Source: SVEL01 sp964573715 (GTDB lineage Bacteria > Bacillota > Clostridia > Lachnospirales > Lachnospiraceae). Taken from it: DNA of 45,874 bases. How positions within the stretch are numbered: position 1 is the stretch's first letter; every line of letters starts with the position of its first letter. The notes below the pieces were generated by a model that saw nothing but the letters and a program-made list of their open reading frames with translations, did not search any database and was not told the DNA's origin. The stretch covers positions 1-45,874 of the forward strand of contig CAZNKR010000012.1 of NCBI GenBank assembly GCA_964573715.1. The letters are read 5' to 3'. Positions 17,293 through 24,829 of the stretch are shown here, piece by piece. A program made the translations under genes and the position numbers.

Positions 17293-17679
17293 ATGGCTAT
17301 TCAAAATGGATATAGTAATTATGCCAAAGAAAAAATAATGAATGCCTCTCCTGCACAGCTAACACTAATGTTGTACGACGGAGCAATAAAGTTTTGCAAT
17401 ATCGCAATTTTGGCAATTGAAAAAAATGATATTATGAAGGCACATAATAATATAAGAAAGGCAGAAAATATTATTGCAGAGTTTAGAGCAACACTTGATT
17501 TTAAGTATCCAGTAGCACAGGATTTTGAAAACATATATGCATATATTGCACATCAGTTACTCATGGCAAATGTTAAAAAGGATAAGGATATTCTTGAAGA
17601 AGTATTAACTCATCTTAGAACTATGCGTGATACATGGGAAGAGGTTATGAAGAATGGAAAACAAAAAACAAGAGCATAA
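17293..17679 (+). CDS. fliS: Flagellin export chaperone FliS
   Basis: 128 helical residues with the FliS signature: GYSNYAKEKIMNASPAQLTL, MLYDGAIKFCNIAILAIEKN, and an NNIRKAENIIAEFRATLDF segment. It binds the flagellin C-terminus and prevents early polymerisation. AGGAGG lies before the ATG. The 91-base gap after fliD includes TTAAA-N16-TGATAAT, a poor sigma-D-like match that I would not count. Confidence 0.95.
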   Translation: MAIQNGYSNYAKEKIMNASPAQLTLMLYDGAIKFCNIAILAIEKNDIMKAHNNIRKAENIIAEFRATLDFKYPVAQDFENIYAYIAHQLLMANVKKDKDILEEVLTHLRTMRDTWEEVMKNGKQKTRA

Positions 17680-18145
17680 CTATATAAATATACTTATTGG
17701 AAGTCTAGATAAAAAGATTAATATCCTTACACATATTTTGGAAATGAACGAAAAGCAAAAGTCAGTAATAACATTGGACAAGTTTGATGAGGAAGAGTTT
17801 GATGAGATATATTCCCAAAAGGGAAGACTTATTAGCGAACTAAACCTACTAGACAATGGCTTTGAAAGTGTGTACCAGCGCGTGTCTGTAGAGCTTAAGG
17901 ACAATCCTTTGGCATATGCAGAAGAAATTCATGTTATGCAAGATATGGTAAAAAAGATTACAGAGCTGTCCATGAGTGTAGAATTAAGTGAAAAAAGAAA
18001 TAAAGAATTGATGGACAAGAAAACGGATAGCATGAAAAGTGAGGTAAAAACTGCTAAAGCTAGTAATAAAGCGGCAATGGGATATTACCAGACAATGAAT
18101 AGATTGAATATTATTGATCCTCAATTCATGGACCACAAAAAATAG
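17654..18145 (+). CDS. FliT/FlgN-like helical flagellar chaperone candidate
   Basis: 163 residues, strongly helical and charged (KINILTHILEMNEKQKSVIT, then DMVKKITELSMSVELSEKRN), without other motifs. It overlaps fliS by 26 bases and lies where FliT, the FliD chaperone, is found in other bacteria. A tail reads GYYQTMNRLNIIDPQFMDHK. The function is inferred from position, size and helix content only. It could also be a second FlgN-like protein serving the extra FlgK or the enlarged FliD. Confidence 0.6.
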   Translation: MENKKQEHNYINILIGSLDKKINILTHILEMNEKQKSVITLDKFDEEEFDEIYSQKGRLISELNLLDNGFESVYQRVSVELKDNPLAYAEEIHVMQDMVKKITELSMSVELSEKRNKELMDKKTDSMKSEVKTAKASNKAAMGYYQTMNRLNIIDPQFMDHKK

Positions 18146-18206
18146 AAGAAATTGTAAAATATACAAATAATTTCTTGCAAAATTTTTAAAATCTTTTATA
18201 ATAGAG

Positions 18207-18234
18207 GTAAAGTAATTTGAATTTTATCCGATAT
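18207..18234 (+). promoter_or_regulatory. Sigma-D promoter of the flagellin gene
   Basis: GTAAA (18207-18211), 16 bases, then CCGATAT (18228-18234), the strongest -10 match in the window. It gives a leader of roughly 135 bases. Confidence 0.9.
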
Positions 18235-18335
18235 ATATATCAAGAAGAACAAAACAAATTATGAACTACATATTAGAAGAGTATTTCAAAGATAGTTGCT
18301 TTGCAGAGGCAAAGTTAATTATATAAACAAAGCAC

Positions 18336-18370
18336 ATGTCGCATGGATGTGACATTACATTCAAGGAGGA
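18336..18370 (+). promoter_or_regulatory. CsrA-type operator in the flagellin leader
   Basis: The hairpin ATGTCGCA-TGGA-TGTGACAT (18336-18355, 8-bp stem with one G-T pair) presents GGA in its tetraloop within GCATGGATGT, near the ideal CsrA site. The SD AAGGAGG (18363-18369) gives the second GGA. This reproduces the two-site arrangement of the B. subtilis hag leader, where CsrA blocks the ribosome. An additional 6-bp hairpin, CTTTGC/GCAAAG, lies at 18299-18314. Confidence 0.7.
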
Positions 18371-18376
18371 ATTATT

Positions 18377-19189
18377 ATGATAGTACAACACAATTTAACA
18401 GCAATGAACACAAACAGACAGCTTGGTATCACAACAAGTGCACAGGCTAAGTCAACAGAGAAGTTATCATCAGGTTATAGAATTAACCGTGCTGGTGATG
18501 ATGCAGCAGGTCTTTCAATTTCAGAAAAGATGAGAAGTCAGATTAGAGGTCTTGATAAGGCATCTTCAAATGCATCAGATGGTATTTCAGCTATTCAGGT
18601 AGCAGAAGGTGCATTAAATGAATCACATTCTATTTTACAAAGAATGAATGAACTTGCAACACAGGCAGCTAACGATACAAATACTTCAACTGACCGTACA
18701 GCTATAAAGGCTGAAATTGATCAGTTAGTATCTGAAATCGACAGAATTCAGTCAACAACACAGTTCAATACTATGAACCTTCTTGATGGTGAATTTACTG
18801 GAAAGAATCTTCAGGTTGGAGCTCTTGAAGGCCAGACAATCGCTATTAGTATTGGTAAGATGGATGCAACATCACTTAAAGTAAATGCTCTTGATGTTAC
18901 TGACAATGCTAAGGCTGGAAAGGCAATGACAGATATTCAGAAAGCTATTGAATCTGTTTCAACACAGAGATCAGAGCTTGGTGCAGTTCAAAACAGACTT
19001 GAGCATACAATTGCCAACTTGGATACAACATCTGAAAATACATCTTCTGCTGAATCACGTATCAGAGATGTAGATATGGCAGCTGAGATGGTAACATACT
19101 CAAAGAATAATATTCTTGCACAGGCAGGTCAGTCAATGTTAGCACAAGCTAATCAGTCTAACCAGGGTGTATTATCACTTCTTCAGTAG
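18377..19189 (+). CDS. hag: Flagellin (filament protein)
   Basis: 270 residues. The D0/D1 start has MIVQHNLTAMNTNRQLG, then EKLSSGYRINRAGDDAAGLS and ISEKMRSQIRGLDKASSNAS. The C-terminal part has RIRDVDMAAEMVTYSKNNIL and AQAGQSMLAQANQSNQGVLS. The variable outer domain is almost missing, so the filament surface is small; Ser/Thr in the central 110-200 region are candidate O-glycosylation sites. The gene has the best sigma-D promoter here, a CsrA-type leader, a strong SD and its own terminator, as expected of a very highly made protein. The glycosylation genes follow at once. Confidence 0.97.
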   Translation: MIVQHNLTAMNTNRQLGITTSAQAKSTEKLSSGYRINRAGDDAAGLSISEKMRSQIRGLDKASSNASDGISAIQVAEGALNESHSILQRMNELATQAANDTNTSTDRTAIKAEIDQLVSEIDRIQSTTQFNTMNLLDGEFTGKNLQVGALEGQTIAISIGKMDATSLKVNALDVTDNAKAGKAMTDIQKAIESVSTQRSELGAVQNRLEHTIANLDTTSENTSSAESRIRDVDMAAEMVTYSKNNILAQAGQSMLAQANQSNQGVLSLLQ

Positions 19190-19214
19190 TCTAGTTCAAA
19201 GCAAATACTATCGG

Positions 19215-19242
19215 AAACCCCACTCATTAGAGTGGGGTTTTT
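19215..19242 (+). terminator. Terminator of the flagellin gene
   Basis: A perfect 11-bp stem, AAACCCCACTC/GAGTGGGGTTT (19215-19225, 19230-19240), with an ATTA loop, followed by TTAATTT. Confidence 0.9.
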
Positions 19243-19268
19243 AATTTATTAATTACTCTGTATAATAG

Positions 19269-19296
19269 TTAAGGATTTAGTTATTTATGACGATAT
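19269..19296 (+). promoter_or_regulatory. Sigma-D-like promoter of the glycosylation operon
   Basis: TTAAG-N16-ACGATAT keeps the exact 16-base spacing and five to six of the seven -10 bases of the flagellin promoter. It is about 33 bases before the first gene of the operon. The -35 is weaker than in flgM or hag, consistent with lower expression. Confidence 0.55.
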
Positions 19297-19328
19297 AAAT
19301 ATAAGAAATAACGTGATTGGAGAAGTGT

Positions 19329-21293
19329 ATGGACAACGTAAAATTTGAAAGCCTGAAAATAAATCCAATATTTAATCTTACATGGTGTAAAGAAGATACT
19401 AGATATTCAGATGGAGATGTAGAGGATACCATTATAGATATACTTATGGACTGCGAAGAGGAAGATTATGGACAGGCAGTGATTGATAATTTTTCGTGGC
19501 CTGTATATTATCATCTTACACCTTTAAGGAAGAACATACTTAGCTGGTATCCTTTCGAAAAAGATAAGGATATTTTAGAGATTGGGTGTGGCTTAGGTTC
19601 TATTACAAATATGCTTTGCGATAAGGCGAGAAGTGTAACTAGTGTTGAGCTTAGTAAAAGAAGAGCAACGGGAACACTGATAAGATGTCGTGAAAAGAAT
19701 AATCTTGAGATAATAGTAGGAAATTTAAACGATATTGAGTTTGAAAAAAAATATGACTATATTACATTGATAGGGGTATTAGAATATCAAGGTACATATA
19801 CAGAATCTAGTAATCCTTATGTGGAATTTCTTGCAAAAATTAAAAGTTTACTGAAAGAGGATGGTAAACTTCTAATTGCAATAGAAAATAAATATGGCTT
19901 AAAATACTGGTGTGGTGCAAGAGAAGATCATACAGGAGTTCCTTTTGACGGAATAAACCAATATGAGCTTGGAAATAAAACAGCTATGACATTTTCAAAA
20001 CAAGAGTTAAGTGAGATTGCCATAGCGGCAGGACTTGAATATCAACATTTTTACTATCCTTATCCAGATTATAAAATGCCTAATGTGATTTTTTCTGAAA
20101 ATGAAACATTTACAATGGAGAAGCTTATAAATGTTTCACATTATTACATTCCGGACAGTAAGAATATGATTGCAAGCGAAAAGGATTTATATGAAGATTT
20201 AATCAATAATAATGAAATGCCTTTTTTTGCAAATTCATTTCTACTTGAATTAAGTCATAGCAATGCAGAAATGGGTGAAGTTACATACGCGACGCTTAAT
20301 AATACAAGAAAAAAAGATTTAAATGTTGGAACAATGTTCACCAGCAAGAATGAAGTTATTAAGTGGAATAATCAAACAGATGATAACAAACACATTTTAG
20401 AGTGTCTTGATAATCTTGAATTTTTAAATAGAAATGGTCTAAAGACGATTCCAGCAAAAATAGATAATGGAAAACTAATTAGTTCAAAAATTGAGGCAAA
20501 TACAGTAGAAGAATATATTATTGATGCCTATTATAGAGCAGATGTGAATGATATAATTGTATATTGTGATGAACTTATGGCGAATATTAATAAATCTTCA
20601 AAACACATAGTTTCATCAAATAATTTAATGAATACTGTACTTGATTTAACTGAAACAGAACGAAATGAATTGCTACATACAGAATTTGGAGAAATTCTTG
20701 AAATTGGTATGTTTGATATGATACCAAGAAATGCTTTCCTTATAGATGGTGAATATCATTGGTTTGATCAGGAATGGAAGCTTGAAAATATACCAGTTAA
20801 TTATATCTTTTATCATGGTATTTACGAAATGTATTATACTCATCCATGGATGAGTAAGATTTTACAGATTGACGAATTACTTGTGCGTTATGGTATAGGT
20901 AATGAGAAAAAGTATTACGAGCTTCTCAACAAATATGTTGGAAGCATAGTAATTGATGGATTACAGGTTCAGGCCAATATGGTATTTCGCGAATCAGGGA
21001 AAAAATATATTAAAAAGAATATTCATGCTTTAAATGCTGATAAAGTTGGACAGGTAGATGATATTTCGAAAATTGTGTTATCAATCGATAAACTTTTAGA
21101 AGCAGGAGCCTATGAAAGTTTGGTTAATGCGTTTAGTTCAATGGATGAATCAGGTATAAACAGTTTTGAATTGAAACTATTTATTAGATGGATTAGAAAT
21201 CATTCTAAGGATATATTAAGTGGAAAAGATACAATAATATCAAAAAGTAAGGGATTTTATGATGTTATAGATAGGATAAGCATGAGCATATGA
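19329..21293 (+). CDS. Methyltransferase fused to a kinase-like domain
   Basis: 654 residues from the ATG at 19329 (GGAGAAG upstream; a TTG at 19317 is in frame but poorer). The class I SAM-dependent methyltransferase domain shows motif I ILEIGCGLGSITN (about 81-93), an acidic VTSVELSK, and YDYITLIGVLEY. After about residue 290 a second domain appears kinase-like: strands with NVGTMFTSKNEVIKW, then FDMIPRNAFLIDG (Asp 463, Asn about 468) and WFDQEW (Asp 480), reminiscent of the catalytic D-x4-N and metal-binding D of small-molecule kinases. Such a pair recalls WbdD, a methyltransferase-kinase that caps glycans. First gene of the island; its stop overlaps the next start (ATGA). Methyltransferase sure, kinase moderately so. 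Confidence 0.75.
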   Translation: MDNVKFESLKINPIFNLTWCKEDTRYSDGDVEDTIIDILMDCEEEDYGQAVIDNFSWPVYYHLTPLRKNILSWYPFEKDKDILEIGCGLGSITNMLCDKARSVTSVELSKRRATGTLIRCREKNNLEIIVGNLNDIEFEKKYDYITLIGVLEYQGTYTESSNPYVEFLAKIKSLLKEDGKLLIAIENKYGLKYWCGAREDHTGVPFDGINQYELGNKTAMTFSKQELSEIAIAAGLEYQHFYYPYPDYKMPNVIFSENETFTMEKLINVSHYYIPDSKNMIASEKDLYEDLINNNEMPFFANSFLLELSHSNAEMGEVTYATLNNTRKKDLNVGTMFTSKNEVIKWNNQTDDNKHILECLDNLEFLNRNGLKTIPAKIDNGKLISSKIEANTVEEYIIDAYYRADVNDIIVYCDELMANINKSSKHIVSSNNLMNTVLDLTETERNELLHTEFGEILEIGMFDMIPRNAFLIDGEYHWFDQEWKLENIPVNYIFYHGIYEMYYTHPWMSKILQIDELLVRYGIGNEKKYYELLNKYVGSIVIDGLQVQANMVFRESGKKYIKKNIHALNADKVGQVDDISKIVLSIDKLLEAGAYESLVNAFSSMDESGINSFELKLFIRWIRNHSKDILSGKDTIISKSKGFYDVIDRISMSI

Positions 21294-22981
21294 AAAATGA
21301 AACATTGATAAGATTACAAGAAATCCAACAAAAATTAAAAAACAACCCATGTGATCCGGAATTATTTTTAGAGCTTGGAAAGGTATACTCAAAAATAAAT
21401 ATTAATCAAGCATTCCTGTGCTACGAGCATGGGATGCTTTTTGTGCGTGATAATGAAGAATATTCTAAATATGAAAAAATGTTTATGAGTAAAATGAATG
21501 AGATGCGAGAATATGAAGATTTTTGTGTTAACAAAACAGCAATAGTTATTCTTTCCTATAATTCAAAACAACTTATTAGCCAATGTATTGATAGTATTAG
21601 AGCAAACTGCTTTGAAAGTGAATGTGAAATAATAGTTGTTGATAATAGCGTGGATGTAGAAACAATAGATTACTTAAAATCGGTTAGTGGTATAAAGCTT
21701 AGATTGAATAAAGAAAATTCTGGATTTCCCAAGGGATGCAATCAGGGAATAGAGATGTCGGATGTGGATAGTGATATACTATTACTAAATAATGATTGCA
21801 TAATGACTCATAATGGACTGTTTATGCTTAGAATGAATATGTATGAAAATGCTAAAGTAGGAGCTTGTGGTAGTATTACAAATTATGCAAGTAATGGACA
21901 GCTTCTAGGACTTTTTGCAGATGGTGATAGCATTGAAACGAGAGAAAAAATCATTAAAATAAATAATAGTAATATTCTTAATAGTTATATACGTAAAAGT
22001 TGGTTGGTGGGTTTTTGTTTGCTTCTAAAAAGAACTGTATTGAATAATATAGGTGTTCTTGATGAACAATTTTCTCCAGGTAATTTTGAAGATAATGATA
22101 TATGTATTAGGATTGGAAAAGCTGGTTATGAGCTTAGATTGTGTTATAACAGTTATGTTACACATCTCGGAAGCCAAAGTTTTGGAAAAGATTTTGAAAA
22201 ATATAAGGGAATTATTGAGACTAACAGGAATAAATTTATCGAAAAATGGGGATTTGATCCACAAAAAAGTGATGATGAGATGGGGATACTTACCAGTGAT
22301 AATACGATAAGAAATATTGTTGAAAGACAATTTTATGATATATATAATGGCATATATAGTGAAGAATTAGAGGGGAAAATAAAAGAAATAGATGCCTTAC
22401 TTGTTAAGGGGGATGAGTATTCAATAAGCAAAGTTTTTGATTTTATTCGAGACAAAGACACAATGATTAGGTATAGGGTTAATCCGAAAGTAACACTTTT
22501 AGTGGTATTGCTTTCTATTTTTGAAAATGAAAAAAACAATAATGTTGCTGATAACATTTTTAGTAGAAGACTAGATTTAGAAGAATTAGAAAAATCATTT
22601 AATGAACTTAAGTTTTCACTTTGGAGGATGGAATTTTCTAAAGATGAAAATTCGGAAATTGAATTTTTAGATGTATGTGAAAAAGAAAAAGCATCATGTG
22701 ATTGTCTTATTCATTTGGTAGAAACTTCAGCTATGGATAAATTTAATGCCTTTTTTAGTATTGGTGCTTTGTATAAGATGAAAGGCGAAATTGTAACGGC
22801 ACTTCGTTTATATTTAAAGGCATTGGATATAAGAGAAAGTGAACTTCTTTTATGTGAAATTGCTGATGTTTATGTTACCTGCAATAGAACAAAAGAGGCA
22901 ATGACTTATATGAGTATGATTAAAAATCCCACTATCTGTACACAGAATTATCTATCAAAATGGGAGGGAAAACATGAATAG
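21290..22981 (+). CDS. Family 2 glycosyltransferase with helical-repeat flanks
   Basis: 563 residues. Residues 1-80 look like a TPR-type helical repeat (PELFLELGKVYSKININQAF). The GT-A domain begins at about 84 (AIVILSYNSKQLISQCIDSI), with the VVDNS segment and a LLNNDC motif at about 165-170 in the place of the metal-binding DxD, as in rhamnosyltransferase-like GT2 enzymes. Around 255 a GNFEDNDICIRIGKAGY segment is typical of that subfamily's end. The last 75 residues again look TPR-like (ALRLYLKALDIRESELLLCE). No membrane segment, so a cytoplasmic enzyme, consistent with modifying flagellin before export. Coupled to both neighbours by overlaps of 4 and 8 bases. Confidence 0.85.
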   Translation: MKNETLIRLQEIQQKLKNNPCDPELFLELGKVYSKININQAFLCYEHGMLFVRDNEEYSKYEKMFMSKMNEMREYEDFCVNKTAIVILSYNSKQLISQCIDSIRANCFESECEIIVVDNSVDVETIDYLKSVSGIKLRLNKENSGFPKGCNQGIEMSDVDSDILLLNNDCIMTHNGLFMLRMNMYENAKVGACGSITNYASNGQLLGLFADGDSIETREKIIKINNSNILNSYIRKSWLVGFCLLLKRTVLNNIGVLDEQFSPGNFEDNDICIRIGKAGYELRLCYNSYVTHLGSQSFGKDFEKYKGIIETNRNKFIEKWGFDPQKSDDEMGILTSDNTIRNIVERQFYDIYNGIYSEELEGKIKEIDALLVKGDEYSISKVFDFIRDKDTMIRYRVNPKVTLLVVLLSIFENEKNNNVADNIFSRRLDLEELEKSFNELKFSLWRMEFSKDENSEIEFLDVCEKEKASCDCLIHLVETSAMDKFNAFFSIGALYKMKGEIVTALRLYLKALDIRESELLLCEIADVYVTCNRTKEAMTYMSMIKNPTICTQNYLSKWEGKHE

Positions 22982-23690
22982 TAATATGAAAATAGAAAAT
23001 GAAATGATAAAAACAAAGTTAATGGAAAGAGTTTTAGATTCACGCAAAATAGCATTTATTATGTGTGTTAACAATGAAAGATATTTAAATGAAAGCCTAA
23101 AGTATTTGAATAGATTAGTAATTCCAGATGGATATAACGTGGAAATGATTACGGTTGATGATGCAAAATCAATGTGTGAGGGTTATAATAGAGCTATGTT
23201 AATGAGTGATGCGAAATACAAAGTATATATGCATCAGGATGTTTTTATTGTTAATCCTCAATTTTTGAATAATTGCATAGATATATTTAATGATGAATCA
23301 GTTGGAATGATTGGAATGGTAGGAAGTATTGAGCAGCCAGAATATTCAGTTATGTGGTATGGAAAAAGATGTGGAGCCTTATACTCCTGTGGAATAAATA
23401 AATCAGGAATAGCCATGCATTTAACACCAGTTACAAAAGATTATCAAGAATGTTATGCAATAGATGGATTGCTTATGATGACTTCAAAGGATGTTTTATG
23501 GAATGAAGATATTTTTGATGGATGGGATTTTTACGATATATCTCATAGCCAGGATATTAGAAGAGAAGGACTAAAAGTTGTGGTTCCAAGACAAGATACC
23601 CCATGGTGTTTGCATGATGATGGTATCGTTAATTTGTCAAAATATTTTGATTATCGCGAAAGATTTGAAAATGAATATCTAAATCTGTAA
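22974..23690 (+). CDS. Glycosyltransferase-like protein (PF13712 type)
   Basis: 238 residues. KIAFIMCVNNERYLNESLKY near the start and a YKVYMHQDVFIVNP segment are characteristic of the small GT-A-like family (Glyco_tranf_2_5) common in Firmicutes polysaccharide and flagellin clusters. The ending YDISHSQDIRREGLKVVVPR, with PWCLHDDG, also fits. The HQDV acidic motif probably replaces DxD. Acceptor and donor cannot be read from sequence. Starts with ATG inside the end of the previous gene, after GGGAGGGA. Confidence 0.75.
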   Translation: MNSNMKIENEMIKTKLMERVLDSRKIAFIMCVNNERYLNESLKYLNRLVIPDGYNVEMITVDDAKSMCEGYNRAMLMSDAKYKVYMHQDVFIVNPQFLNNCIDIFNDESVGMIGMVGSIEQPEYSVMWYGKRCGALYSCGINKSGIAMHLTPVTKDYQECYAIDGLLMMTSKDVLWNEDIFDGWDFYDISHSQDIRREGLKVVVPRQDTPWCLHDDGIVNLSKYFDYRERFENEYLNL

Positions 23691-23710
23691 TACATAAAAG
23701 GAGATACGAA

Positions 23711-24829
23711 GTGGATAAAGAAATATACGTTACCAAAAGCTCTATGCCACCTTTCGATGAGTATGTAGAGATGATTAAGCCTTTGTGGGATACACATATT
23801 ATCACAAATATGGGAAATCATCATAGAGAGCTTGAAGAAAAATTATGTGATTTTTTAGATGTAGAAAATGTTTCGTTGACTGTAAATGGACATATGGCAT
23901 TGGAACTGGCAATACAGTCTATGAATTTTCCTAAGGGCAGTGAAGTTATTACAACACCATTTACATTTGTTTCTACAACTCATGCTATTATCAGAAATGG
24001 ATGCATCCCGGTTTTCTGCGATATAAAGGATGATTATACTATTGACGAAGATAAGATAGAAGAATTGATAACAGAAAAAACAGTAGCCATTGTTCCAGTT
24101 CATGTATACGGAAATATATGTAACGTTAAAAGAATAAAAGAAATCGCAGACAAGTACGATTTAAAGGTTATTTATGACGCAGCACATGCATTTGGCGAAA
24201 AGATGGGAAAAGAAGCGATTGCGTCTTTTGGAGATATTTCTGTTTTTAGCTTTCACGCAACAAAGGTTTTCAATACAATTGAGGGTGGTGCTGTATGCTC
24301 GAAGGAAAAAAATATTTATGAAAAAATATATAATCTAAAGAATTTTGGAATTCGTTCAGAGGAACTGGTGGTCTCAGTTGGGGCTAATGCAAAGATGAAT
24401 GAATTTTCAGCAGCAATGGGCTTGTGTAATCTGAAATATATAAGTGAAACATTTGAAAAAAGGAAAAGAGTAGTACATAAATACATTGAATTACTCTCAG
24501 AAATTAAGGATATAAGGCTTAATACATATAGAGATGATATAGAATACAATTATGCATATTTTCCTATTTTGTTTAGGAATGAGGCTATTAGGAATTTGGT
24601 ATATGAAAAACTTTTAGAGGAGAAGATTCATGCAAGAAAGTATTTCTATCCTATAACAGCTGATGAGGTATGCTTTAAAAATAAATATAAAAGTTGTTCA
24701 TTAGAAAAAGCAAGAGAAATCTCTAAGAGAATTTTAGTAATTCCTCTTTATGTTGATCTTTCAGATGATGATATATACAGAATAACAGAAATAATAAAAA
24801 AGTTTATAGGAGAAAATCATGAAGTATGA
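23711..24829 (+). CDS. DegT/DnrJ/EryC1/StrS-type sugar aminotransferase
   Basis: 372 residues, fold type I PLP enzyme. The Schiff-base lysine is Lys185 in FSFHATKVFNTIEGG, followed by a GGAV strand; VIYDAAHAFGE carries the PLP-binding Asp. N-terminal ELEEKLCDFLDVENVSLTVN and MALELAIQSMNFPKGSEVIT also match. These enzymes put an amino group on a 3- or 4-keto nucleotide sugar. No matching dehydratase is in the window, so the substrate must be made elsewhere. GTG start with AAAGGAGATACGAA upstream. Predicts an amino sugar in the glycan (inference). Confidence 0.92.
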   Translation: MDKEIYVTKSSMPPFDEYVEMIKPLWDTHIITNMGNHHRELEEKLCDFLDVENVSLTVNGHMALELAIQSMNFPKGSEVITTPFTFVSTTHAIIRNGCIPVFCDIKDDYTIDEDKIEELITEKTVAIVPVHVYGNICNVKRIKEIADKYDLKVIYDAAHAFGEKMGKEAIASFGDISVFSFHATKVFNTIEGGAVCSKEKNIYEKIYNLKNFGIRSEELVVSVGANAKMNEFSAAMGLCNLKYISETFEKRKRVVHKYIELLSEIKDIRLNTYRDDIEYNYAYFPILFRNEAIRNLVYEKLLEEKIHARKYFYPITADEVCFKNKYKSCSLEKAREISKRILVIPLYVDLSDDDIYRITEIIKKFIGENHEV

